NCBI GenBank assembly: GCA_050115015.1
Contig: JASFRI010000190.1
Coordinates: forward strand, 1 to 8,051
From: JASFRI01 sp050115015
GTDB taxonomy: Bacteria > Acidobacteriota > Polarisedimenticolia > CBDVAL01
Reading direction: 5' to 3'
Length of the DNA: 8,051 nucleotides
Shown here in pieces: positions 1 to 7,230 of this stretch. Under the pieces are notes generated by a model that was not told where the DNA came from, ran no database searches, and worked only from the letters and a program-made list of their open reading frames with translations. Each line of letters begins with the position of its first letter. Within the stretch, counting starts at the first letter, position 1. The position numbers and the translations under genes are program-made.

Positions 1-298
1 CGAAGCCGTCCGGATGTCGCACGTAGACGGCCCGACCATAGCCGCGCGGCTCCACCTTGAGGCGGAAGACCTCGCCGGCCGCCGCCGCGCGCACCGGCCA
101 GCCCAGCTCGCCCCCGGTGGAGAAGTCCAGGCCGGCGTGCAGGTGTCCGGGACGGTATTCGCCGAACGAGGCGGTGGCGGGCAGGTCCGCGGGAAGCGGG
201 TAGGCCAGCTCGATCCCGCCCTCGGTCGTCCCGGCGGTCTGCGCCGCGCCGATGACGATCAGGGACAGGACCGTCAGCAGCCCCTTCCCGCGGATCAC
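1..298 (-). CDS. Exported M23 (LytM-like) peptidase family protein, N-terminal part, runs off window
   Basis: Reading the minus strand from GTG at 298-296 gives 99 open codons to the window edge; the C-terminus is missing. Residues 1-22 look like a signal peptide: basic MIRGKG, then a hydrophobic run (LLTVLSLIVIGAA), so the protein is probably exported. Residues about 44-60 read SFGEYRPGHLHAGLDF, which matches the first zinc-ligand motif HxxxD of M23/LytM metallopeptidases (H54, D58). It is followed by the usual beta-rich stretch (PVRAAAAGEVFRL, then GYGRAVYVRHPDG around 86-98). Known family role: cutting peptidoglycan cross-bridges, or, in degenerate members, activating amidases. The second HxH motif lies outside the window, so activity cannot be judged. 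The start is supported by GAGGT at 309-305, 6 nt upstream, and by a GTGA overlap with the stop of the preceding oxidoreductase gene, implying co-translation. The family call is fairly sure; the cellular role is not. Confidence 0.85.
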   Translation of the reverse strand, partial: MIRGKGLLTVLSLIVIGAAQTAGTTEGGIELAYPLPADLPATASFGEYRPGHLHAGLDFSTGGELGWPVRAAAAGEVFRLKVEPRGYGRAVYVRHPDGF

Positions 299-1281
299 GC
301 CGGGACCTCGACCGCGGGCACGGCCACGGCGGCGCCGCCCGTCCGCGCCGAGCGCAGGCACGCCAGGGCCAGGGCGAGCGCCCGGGCCCCCTCCACCGGG
401 TGGATCGGGTTGGGGATCTCCCGCCGCACCAGGCGGGAGAAGTCGCGCAGGGTCTCCCGGATGGTCGGGACCGGTTCGCCCGCCGGGACCGACTCCGGGC
501 GTCGGCCCGCCAGCCGGAAGAGCGATCCGACCGAGTGGTCGCCCACGAGCTGTCCCTCCCTTCCGGCGATCTCGATCCGGCCGGAACGGCCCCCCGTGGC
601 CCGGGAGGCGTCCACGGTGGCCAGGACGCCGCCGGGCTCCAGATCGACGACCGCGGCGCAGACATCCTCGGTCCGCTCGGTGGCCACGCGCCGGCTCCGG
701 CAGCGGACCGCCCGCGGCTCCAGACCGGTCAGGAATCGCAGTAGATCGAACTCGTGGATCGCGGTGTTCAGGATGACGCCTCCGGGACCGGGCCGGTCCA
801 GCCAGTCCCTCCCCGTCGGCTCGAACCGCTGGTTCAGGGAGAGCAGATGGATGGGACCGAGGGAGGCCATCAGCTCCCGCATCCGGAGGACCACATGGTT
901 GTAGCGTAGGGTATGGGCGACCATGACCGGGGCCTGGCTCCGGGACGCGGCGCGGAGGATGCGCCCCGCCCCTTCGAGGTCCACCGCAACCGGCTTCTCC
1001 AGCAGCAGCGCGACGCCCGCCTCGGCGGCGTGCTCCGTAAGCTCCGGGTGCAGGTCCGGCGGCACGACCGCGCACGCGGCGTCGAGCTCTCCCGCGTCCA
1101 GCAGCTCCCGGAAGTCGGTGAACGGTCTTGCACCGTGGCTTGCCGCGAACTCACGGGCCGCCGTCGCGTTCCGGCGGCAGACCGCCGTCAGGCGTGCACC
1201 CGGCACATCGGAGGCCAGGTGCCGCGCGTAGCGCGTGCCGTGAATCCCCAGGCCGATGAGGCCGAAACGCAGCTCCTTCAC
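295..1281 (-). CDS. Gfo/Idh/MocA-family NAD(P)-dependent oxidoreductase
   Basis: A 328-residue protein, normal length for the family. The N-terminal Rossmann fold opens with FGLIGLGIHG (GxGxxG, G10/G12/G15), followed at 95-97 by EKP, whose lysine (K96) is the usual catalytic residue. The C-terminal alpha/beta dimerisation and substrate domain holds GGVILNTAIHEFDLLRFL (167-184), the family's D/N-x-G-x-H-x-x-D region with H176 and D179. Here the first Asp is N172 and the Gly is A174. Members oxidise or reduce sugars, inositols, amino sugars or dihydrodiols in the cytoplasm; the substrate here is unknown. An in-frame GTG at 1326 is also possible, but GTG 1281 is preferred: it has GGAGGG 7 nt upstream and begins VKELRFGLIGLG, the typical N-terminus. 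The gene lies about 41 nt after the RND permease, and its stop overlaps the start of the M23-like gene. No signal peptide is seen. Confidence 0.92.
   Translation of the reverse strand: MKELRFGLIGLGIHGTRYARHLASDVPGARLTAVCRRNATAAREFAASHGARPFTDFRELLDAGELDAACAVVPPDLHPELTEHAAEAGVALLLEKPVAVDLEGAGRILRAASRSQAPVMVAHTLRYNHVVLRMRELMASLGPIHLLSLNQRFEPTGRDWLDRPGPGGVILNTAIHEFDLLRFLTGLEPRAVRCRSRRVATERTEDVCAAVVDLEPGGVLATVDASRATGGRSGRIEIAGREGQLVGDHSVGSLFRLAGRRPESVPAGEPVPTIRETLRDFSRLVRREIPNPIHPVEGARALALALACLRSARTGGAAVAVPAVEVPA
305..309 (-). promoter_or_regulatory. Ribosome binding site of the M23-like gene
   Basis: GAGGT on the minus strand lies 6 nt before the GTG at 298. It lies inside the 3' end of the oxidoreductase gene and supports the GTG start that overlaps that gene's stop codon. 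Confidence 0.55.
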
Positions 1282-1288
1282 GGGCAGA

Positions 1289-1294
1289 CCCTCC
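1289..1294 (-). promoter_or_regulatory. Strong ribosome binding site deciding the oxidoreductase start
   Basis: GGAGGG on the minus strand, 7 nt before GTG 1281. It is the clearest Shine-Dalgarno sequence near this junction and argues against the in-frame upstream GTG at 1326, which has no well-spaced purine tract. Confidence 0.7.
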
Positions 1295-1322
1295 GGGGCG
1301 GACCCTACCACAAGCGGTGGCG

Positions 1323-4300
1323 TCACTCGACGGGGAGCGAGGATCCTCCGGAACGTCCCGGAACGTCCAGGACCGGTGCGTCCATGGGCTGCTCCCGGGA
1401 GCGGTCGGCGTTCAGGAGCACCCGGACGCCACGCTTGGCGTCGGTCAGGATCAGGAAGACGCAGGGGACGATCACGAGGGAGATCACCGTGGAAAACACG
1501 ACGCCGAAGGCCAGCGCCACCGCCATCGGGATCAGGAAGCGTGCCTGCATGCTGCGCTCGAGCATCAGCGGCGTCAGGCCGGCGAAGGTCGTCAGCGAGG
1601 TCAGCATGATGGGCCGGAAGCGCTGGACCCCGGCGGCCCGCACCGCCTCGAGGACGCTGTCGTGGGTCTGGCGGTAGCGGTTGATGAAGTCGACCATCAC
1701 GAGACTGTCGTTCACCACCACGCCCGAGAGAGCGACGATCCCGAACATCGTCATGATGGTGATGTTCATCCCCATCAGCACGTGTCCCCAGATGGCTCCC
1801 ACCAGCCCGAAGGGGATCGCCAGCATGATGATCAGGGGCTGGATGTAGGAGCGCAGCGGCACGGCCAGCAACGCGAAGATCACCACGATGGCCACCCCGA
1901 AACCCCGGGTGAGACCACCCATCGTATCGCGCTGCTCGGTGCTCTGCCCCTCGAACGTGTAGGCGACTCCGGGAAAGTCGGCGAGGATTCCCGGCAGGAC
2001 GCGCGCCTGCAAATCCGCGAGGATCTCGTTGGTCGTCGCTCCCCGCGCGTCATCCACATCCGCGGTGACGTTCACGGTCCGCCGGCGATCGACGCGCTGG
2101 ATGGACGCGAACCCCCTGCCTTCCTGCAGCGAGGCGACCTCGCCGAAGGGGACCTCGGTGCCGTCCGGGGTGCGGATTCGCAGCCCCTCCAGGTCCCCGA
2201 GGGATCGTCGCTCCGCCTCCGGATACCGGACCATGACGCGGATGTCCTCGCGGCCCCGTACGATCCGCTGGGCCTCCTCCCCGTAGAAGGCCTGGCGCAC
2301 CTGCCGGGCCAGGTCCGACAGCGTGAGCCCCAGGATCTCGGCCTCGGGCTTGATATCCAGCTCCATCTGGCGCTTCCCCGCGCGGAAGGAATCGGCGATC
2401 TCGTGCACGTTCGGGTACATGGCCAGGCGTTCCTTCACCCGGCCCGCGACCGCTCGGAGTTGCTCGATGCTGCGGCCCGTGAGCTGGACGTTCACGTCCT
2501 CGCCGGTGGAGAAGAGCGACGACGAGAACGAGACCTCCACGGCGTCGGGGATGCTCGCGGTGTATTCGCGCCAGCGCTGCACGAGCTCCGTGCTGCTGAC
2601 GGAACGGCGTTCCGCCGGCACCAGCTCGACGACCACCTCGCCCAGATGCCCGGCGGACTGCACCCCCACCGAGGCCCCCGAGTTCTGTCGCTGCACGGCG
2701 GCGAAGGGCTGCGAGCCGATCGACGTGATCACGTGCTGAAAGGGGTCCTCGCCCCCCTCCTGGACCAGCTCCTCCCGCACCTGGAACGCGCTCTCCTCGA
2801 AGGACCGCAGCGCCGCGGACGTAACCTCGACCGGCGTCCCCTGGGGCATGGTCAGCCCCACGGAGATGTAGTCCGCCTCCACGTCCGGAAAGAAAGTGAA
2901 CTTGATCCATCCACCTGCCACGAAGCTGGTGGTCAAGATCAGCGTCGCCAGGGCCAGCGCCACCGTCACGTACCGGTACCGCAGCCCCACGTCGAGGCCT
3001 GGAGCGTACACACGGCGCACGAACCACATCAGGCCGTCCGCGAACAGGGACTGGAAGCGGCCCCATGCCCCGCGGGGCCGGGGCTCGTGCTTCGGCAGGT
3101 GCCGCAGGTGGGCCGGGAGGATCAAGAGGGACTCCAGCAGCGAGAACAGGAGGCAGGCGATCACCACGAGGGGGATCACGCGCATGACCTTCCCCATCGT
3201 CCCCGCCACCGTGAGGAGAGGGAAGAAGGCGGCGACGGTCGTCAGCACCGCGAACACGACGGGAGTCGAGACCTCCGCGGCGCCCTCGATGGCTCCCCGG
3301 AGCCCCTCACCGGTCTCCCGCTGATGGGTGTAGATGTTCTCGCCGACGACGATGGCATCATCGACCACGATCCCCAGCACGACGATGAAGGCGAACAGGG
3401 AGATCAGGTTGACCGACACGTCCAGCCAGGGCATGAACCAGATCGCCCCCGCGAACGAGATCGGGATCCCGAGGCTCACCCAGAACGCGAGCCGGAAGCG
3501 GAGGAACAGCGCCAGGCTGATGAACACCAGGAGCAGACCGGCGATGCCGTTGCGAATCAGCAGATCCAGCCGGTCCCGGAGCACCTTGGCGGAATCCTGC
3601 CAGGGGCTGAGGTGGATGCCCGCCGGAAGCTCCGGGACGACGCCGTCGACGTATTCCCGGACGGCCTCGACGATCTCCAGGGCTGCCTGGTCGCCCGTAC
3701 GGAAGACCGACAGAAGCATGGCCGGCTTGCCGTCGAACCGGGTCGACTGGTCCGTCTCGGCGAAGCCGTCCACCACGGTGGCGATGTCTCGCAGACGCAG
3801 GTTCGTTCCGTCCGGGCGGGTCAGCACGATCAGGTCCTCGAACTGGCGTCCTACCTCCGCCTGTCCGACCGTGCGCAGCAGGATCTCGCCAGCCCCGGTC
3901 CGGAGAGAGCCCCCGGGCAGATCCAGCGACGACCGGCGTACGGCATTGGCCACCTGGTCGAAGGTCAGGCCATGACGGCGCAGCGACTCCTCCGAGATCT
4001 CGATGGAGATCTCGTACGGCGGGACGTTGTTCAGCTCGACGAGGGTGATGCCCGGCAGCGCGGCGAGCTCGTCACGCACCCGCTCCGCGATCACCTTGAG
4101 GGTCCGGCGGTCCGCGTCGCCCCAGACCGCCAGGTCGATGACCTGCCGGCGGTTCGTCAGCTCCCGGATGATCGGCTTCTCGGTCTCCACCGGAAAGGTA
4201 TCGATCGCGTCGACCCGGGACTTGATGTCGTCGAGCACCCGGGAGGGGTCCGCGCCGAGGAGGAGGCGCACCACCACCGTCCCCATGTTCTCGTCCGCCA

Positions 4301-4550
4301 CCGAGGTGATCCGCTTGATCCCGTCGACCCCCTGGATCGCCTCCTCGATCCGGACGCAGACCGCCTCCTCCACCTCCTCCGGGGCCGCGCCCAGGTAGGG
4401 GACGCTTACCGTGATCAGGTCCAGCGCGATCTCGGGAAAGACCTCCTGCTTGACGCCGAGGATGGTGACCGCACCGGAGATCAGGATCAGGACCATCATG
4501 AGGTTCGCCGCAACGGTGTTCCGGGTGAACCACTGGATGGCGCCCTTCAT
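1323..4550 (-). CDS. RND-family (HAE1/AcrB-like) multidrug efflux permease
   Basis: A 1075-residue inner-membrane proton/drug antiporter, full length for the family (AcrB is 1049), with the duplicated architecture: TM1 (about 11-31), first periplasmic porter loop (about 35-333), TM2-6 (about 336-480), TM7 (about 526-546), second porter loop (about 550-880), TM8-12 (about 884-1036). TM4 carries the proton-relay pair D397-D398 in VLGIVVDDAIVVGEN. TM10 reads ALSGVVVNDSLVMVDF, so the AcrB Lys940-Asn941 position is N947-D948. The TM11 threonine is kept (T984 in MLTSLTTF). The N-terminus (MKGAIQWFTRNTVAANLMM) is typical. The start overlaps the adaptor stop as ATGA, with no evident Shine-Dalgarno before it, so translation probably depends on coupling. 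The last 35-40 residues are a polar tail without family features. The trimer should work with the adaptor and channel encoded just upstream. Substrate unknown; the DD motif and proteins around it favour organic compounds, but metal export cannot be excluded. Confidence 0.96.
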   Translation of the reverse strand: MKGAIQWFTRNTVAANLMMVLILISGAVTILGVKQEVFPEIALDLITVSVPYLGAAPEEVEEAVCVRIEEAIQGVDGIKRITSVADENMGTVVVRLLLGADPSRVLDDIKSRVDAIDTFPVETEKPIIRELTNRRQVIDLAVWGDADRRTLKVIAERVRDELAALPGITLVELNNVPPYEISIEISEESLRRHGLTFDQVANAVRRSSLDLPGGSLRTGAGEILLRTVGQAEVGRQFEDLIVLTRPDGTNLRLRDIATVVDGFAETDQSTRFDGKPAMLLSVFRTGDQAALEIVEAVREYVDGVVPELPAGIHLSPWQDSAKVLRDRLDLLIRNGIAGLLLVFISLALFLRFRLAFWVSLGIPISFAGAIWFMPWLDVSVNLISLFAFIVVLGIVVDDAIVVGENIYTHQRETGEGLRGAIEGAAEVSTPVVFAVLTTVAAFFPLLTVAGTMGKVMRVIPLVVIACLLFSLLESLLILPAHLRHLPKHEPRPRGAWGRFQSLFADGLMWFVRRVYAPGLDVGLRYRYVTVALALATLILTTSFVAGGWIKFTFFPDVEADYISVGLTMPQGTPVEVTSAALRSFEESAFQVREELVQEGGEDPFQHVITSIGSQPFAAVQRQNSGASVGVQSAGHLGEVVVELVPAERRSVSSTELVQRWREYTASIPDAVEVSFSSSLFSTGEDVNVQLTGRSIEQLRAVAGRVKERLAMYPNVHEIADSFRAGKRQMELDIKPEAEILGLTLSDLARQVRQAFYGEEAQRIVRGREDIRVMVRYPEAERRSLGDLEGLRIRTPDGTEVPFGEVASLQEGRGFASIQRVDRRRTVNVTADVDDARGATTNEILADLQARVLPGILADFPGVAYTFEGQSTEQRDTMGGLTRGFGVAIVVIFALLAVPLRSYIQPLIIMLAIPFGLVGAIWGHVLMGMNITIMTMFGIVALSGVVVNDSLVMVDFINRYRQTHDSVLEAVRAAGVQRFRPIMLTSLTTFAGLTPLMLERSMQARFLIPMAVALAFGVVFSTVISLVIVPCVFLILTDAKRGVRVLLNADRSREQPMDAPVLDVPGRSGGSSLPVE
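1348..1367. repeat. Perfect 10-bp tandem duplication in the permease 3' end
   Basis: CCGGAACGTC occurs twice head to tail (1348-1357 and 1358-1367, plus strand), about 25 bp before the permease stop codon. It encodes part of the polar tail. The unit is not a multiple of three, so gain or loss of one copy would shift the frame of the final residues. Direct observation; no function is implied. Confidence 0.75.
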
Positions 4551-5761
4551 GCCGCGCCCGCTGCATCGGGAGCGGGCTCCGCCGGGATCTCGGGTCCCGT
4601 GGGCCGATCCCCGATGCGGACCTGCATCCCGTCGGTGGCCGCCTCCATCGGCGACAGGCAGACCCGCTCCCCGTCACGCAGGCCGTCGGCGATGAGCACC
4701 ACCTCCCGGTCCGCGCGCAGCACCGTCACGTCCCGGAACCGCAGCCGGTCCTCGTCGTCGACCACCCACACGCGGCCGTCGCTGCGCATGGCCGCGCGGG
4801 GGAGCACGGCCACATCCCGGGCGGTCCGCCCGCGGATCTCGGCCTGGACGAACATCCCGACCGCCAGGGGCGGGCGCCCCGGAACCTCGCGGTAAGGATC
4901 GGGAACGCTGGCCACGACGTGCACCATGCGGCTCTTGGGGTCGATCTCCCCCTCCGTGCGCACGATGCTCCCCTTCCACTCGTGCACGCGTCCGCCGTAT
5001 TCCGCGCGCAGCACCACCCCCGGATTGGACCCCGACGTGCCGCCGCCGCGGTAGTCCAGCGGCAGGTCCAGATACGCCAGTTCGTCATCCGGGAGGGGCA
5101 GGCGGACCTCGGCGGCGTCCACGGCATACACCGTCGCCACGGAGACCCCCGGCGTCACGTACTGTCCCATGTCGACCCGCTTGGAGCGTACCCGGCCGGC
5201 GTAGGGAGCCCGGAGCCGGGTGCGGTCCAGGTTGCGCTCGGCCCTCTCCAGGGCCGCCTCCGCGGCCGCCACCGCCGCCCGGGCGTCCTCCACCTGCGGT
5301 TCCCGCAGCGTCAGAGGGGTCGGCTCCTCCTCCGTGCCGAGCTCCGTCCACTCACGACGTGCCACCTCCGCCTCCGCCTCCTCCCGGGCGAGCCGCAGCT
5401 TCGACTGTGCGACCATCGCGCGCGCCTCCACGATCGCCTGGCGGTAGTCGTAGGGGTCGATGGTCACCAGGACGTCCCCGGCCTCGAAAAAGCCGCCGGG
5501 GACGAAGGACTCGGAGACCTCGAGCACCCGGCCGGCAACCTCCGGCACGAGCTGGCTCTCGACGCGTGGGCTCACCGTCCCCTGGCTGCGCACGAGGAGG
5601 GGCACGTCCTCCCGCGCCACGGTCACCGTCCGGACGAGGGGCGGTGAGACCACCGGCCGCCGGGTCTGCGGCTCGGGCCGCGACACGAAGATGCCGTAGG
5701 CCCCGAGGGCTGCCACCAGCAGGATGAGCACCGGCAGCAGGAACTTCATCGCGAACTTCAT
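4547..5761 (-). CDS. RND efflux periplasmic adaptor (HlyD / membrane fusion protein family)
   Basis: A 404-residue adaptor that links the inner-membrane permease to the outer-membrane channel. Residues 6-25 form a hydrophobic signal anchor (FLLPVLILLVAALGAYGIF) with no lipobox cysteine, so it is probably anchored by one TM segment rather than lipidated. Barrel-sandwich (lipoyl) halves are at about 59-104 (EVAGRVLEVSESFVPGG, then GDVLVTIDPYDYRQ) and about 178-213 (LDRTRLRAPYAGRVRSKRVD, then GQYVTPG). Between them lies an alpha-hairpin rich in Ala, Glu and Arg (about 105-177). A beta-barrel domain (about 215-310) and a membrane-proximal domain (about 311-385) follow, then an Ala/Pro-rich tail. 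Start ATG 5761 has GGGAGGGAG about 8 nt upstream and overlaps the channel gene's stop as ATGA; a second Met at codon 5 is too far from that site. Its stop overlaps the permease start, also as ATGA. The family is certain, the substrate unknown. Confidence 0.95.
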   Translation of the reverse strand: MKFAMKFLLPVLILLVAALGAYGIFVSRPEPQTRRPVVSPPLVRTVTVAREDVPLLVRSQGTVSPRVESQLVPEVAGRVLEVSESFVPGGFFEAGDVLVTIDPYDYRQAIVEARAMVAQSKLRLAREEAEAEVARREWTELGTEEEPTPLTLREPQVEDARAAVAAAEAALERAERNLDRTRLRAPYAGRVRSKRVDMGQYVTPGVSVATVYAVDAAEVRLPLPDDELAYLDLPLDYRGGGTSGSNPGVVLRAEYGGRVHEWKGSIVRTEGEIDPKSRMVHVVASVPDPYREVPGRPPLAVGMFVQAEIRGRTARDVAVLPRAAMRSDGRVWVVDDEDRLRFRDVTVLRADREVVLIADGLRDGERVCLSPMEAATDGMQVRIGDRPTGPEIPAEPAPDAAGAA

Positions 5762-7230
5762 CGGTCCAGCTCCCTCCCTTCCGACGACGCGGCGGCCGCG
5801 ACGGGACGGTCCGTCGCTCCCCCGGCCTGGAACCCACCGCCCAGGGCCAGGTAGAGGTCCACGCGGTTGTTCAGGCGCAGGCGGCGGACCTCGAGCAGCG
5901 CCGCCTGCGAGTTCAGCTCACGCCGCTGTGCCTCCAGGACCGTGACGTAATCCTCCAGTCCGAACTCGTAGCGCCCCTCGGCCAGTTCTCGCGCGGCGGC
6001 GGATTGCACCGAGGATTCCGAGAGAAAGTCCGTCTCGCGGGCGAGGTACTGCTCCGCCGCCAGCGCCGCCTCCACCTCCCCGTACGCACGGAGAACGTCG
6101 GAGACGTAGCTCTCCAGGGCCTCACGGGTCCCGGCCTCGGCATCGTCCACGCCCGCCCGCAGGCGACCCCCCTGGAACAGCGGCTGGAACAGCCCGGCCG
6201 CCAGGCTCCACACGCTGAAGTTCCCGTCCACCAGGTCCGAGAGCCCGGCGGAGGCGGTGCCGCCCGACGCCGTGAGGGTGAACCGGGGGTAGAGCGAGCG
6301 GCGCGCGAACCGGAGCCTCTGATCCGCCGCCGCCAGCCGCCGCTCCGCGGCCGCGAGGTCGGGCCGCCGGCCCACCATCTCCGCCGGGAGCCCCGACGGG
6401 ATCCGGGAAGGCACCCCGGGCAGCGCCTCGGGGTCTGCCAGCTCGCGGCCCGGATAGCGCCCCATGAGAATCTCGATTTGACGCACGGCCGCATCCTGCT
6501 GGTTCCGCCGGACCTCCAGCAGGGCCTCGGCATCGGCCAGGCTGGTCCGGGCGAGCCGAACGTCCAGCGGGGATCGCACCCCCTGCTCGTAGCGGTACTG
6601 CACCTGCTGGAAGGAGCGCCGCCAGGTCTCCACCGTCCGGCGGGCGAGCTCGACCTGCTGCGCCGCCTCCGCCGCGGCGAGCCAGGCCTTCGCGGTCTGT
6701 CCGGCCAGCGACAGCCGGGCGGCGGCGTAGTCGGCCTGGGCGGCCTGCAGGTCGGCCAGTGCCGCCCGGGCGCCGGCGCGCAGGCGGCCCCACAGGTCAA
6801 CCTCCCACGACAGGTTGAGCGACGCCCCGTAGGTCGTGAACGTCGTGCTGAGGACGGATCCCGGCTCTCCCGGGATCGGCAGCCCGATGAAGTTCTGCTT
6901 GCGGCGGGACCCGTCGATGTTCAGGTCCAGGGCGGGCTCGAGGTCCGCGCCGGCGATGCGCGCCTGGGCGGCGGCACGCTCGACCCGGGCCGCCGCGGCA
7001 CGCAGGTCGTGGTTGTGGTCGAGGGCGGCCTGCACCGCCGCCGAGAGGGGCGGTGCGCCGAAGTCCTCCCACCAGGCGTCCGGCACCTCCCCGGAGAGGA
7101 CGAGCTCACCGGCAGCCGTCCAAGTGCCGGGGACGTTCACATCCAGCGGCGGATGCTCCACGGGCGGCGCCTTGACGCAGGCGACCAGGAGCACCGTGCC
7201 CAGCGCGGCGAGGAGCTGCACGGCCCTCAC
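5758..7230 (-). CDS. NodT-family outer membrane efflux channel lipoprotein (OprM/TolC-like)
   Basis: A 490-residue outer-membrane channel subunit that should trimerise into the exit duct of the pump. The N-terminus VRAVQLLAALGTVLLVAC is a lipoprotein signal peptide with lipobox LVAC and Cys18 as the lipidated residue; position +2 is Val, compatible with outer-membrane sorting by the enterobacterial rule. Two outer-membrane efflux repeats follow, about 60-255 and about 285-465. Recognisable family blocks are AWWEDFGAPPL (52-62), SWEVDLWGRLRAG (141-153), YRYEQG (212-217), GRRPDLAAAERRLAAAD (287-303), YPRFTLTASGG (314-324) and YEFGLEDYVTVLEAQR (421-436). The start is GTG 7230: it places the lipobox correctly and overlaps the tetR stop as GTGA. 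An open frame extends up to 7341, but those 37 codons lie inside tetR and would bury the signal peptide. Its stop overlaps the adaptor start. Confidence 0.95.
   Translation of the reverse strand: MRAVQLLAALGTVLLVACVKAPPVEHPPLDVNVPGTWTAAGELVLSGEVPDAWWEDFGAPPLSAAVQAALDHNHDLRAAAARVERAAAQARIAGADLEPALDLNIDGSRRKQNFIGLPIPGEPGSVLSTTFTTYGASLNLSWEVDLWGRLRAGARAALADLQAAQADYAAARLSLAGQTAKAWLAAAEAAQQVELARRTVETWRRSFQQVQYRYEQGVRSPLDVRLARTSLADAEALLEVRRNQQDAAVRQIEILMGRYPGRELADPEALPGVPSRIPSGLPAEMVGRRPDLAAAERRLAAADQRLRFARRSLYPRFTLTASGGTASAGLSDLVDGNFSVWSLAAGLFQPLFQGGRLRAGVDDAEAGTREALESYVSDVLRAYGEVEAALAAEQYLARETDFLSESSVQSAAARELAEGRYEFGLEDYVTVLEAQRRELNSQAALLEVRRLRLNNRVDLYLALGGGFQAGGATDRPVAAAASSEGRELDR
5770..5778 (-). 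promoter_or_regulatory. Ribosome binding site of the adaptor gene
   Basis: GGGAGGGAG on the minus strand ends 8 nt before ATG 5761, inside the 3' end of the channel gene. It fixes the first of two close Met codons as the start. By contrast, the permease that follows has no such site. Confidence 0.65.

Noticed and set aside
14..904. Plus-strand open frame of 296 codons opposite the oxidoreductase and the M23-like gene.
   Set aside because: Composition is Arg/Pro/Ser/Gly-rich with no recognisable motif, and it crosses a coupled junction of two real genes on the other strand.
1308..1320. Small inverted repeat CCAC-N5-GTGG between permease and oxidoreductase, considered as a terminator or attenuator.
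   Set aside because: Only a 4-bp stem with no T-tract; expected by chance in sequence of this composition.
1317..4895. A 1192-codon open frame on the plus strand, antisense to the permease and part of the adaptor.
   Set aside because: It is a mirror of real genes in GC-rich DNA: the translation is rich in His, Asp, Gln, Arg and Gly, shows no domain, and the opposite strand encodes an unmistakable RND permease.
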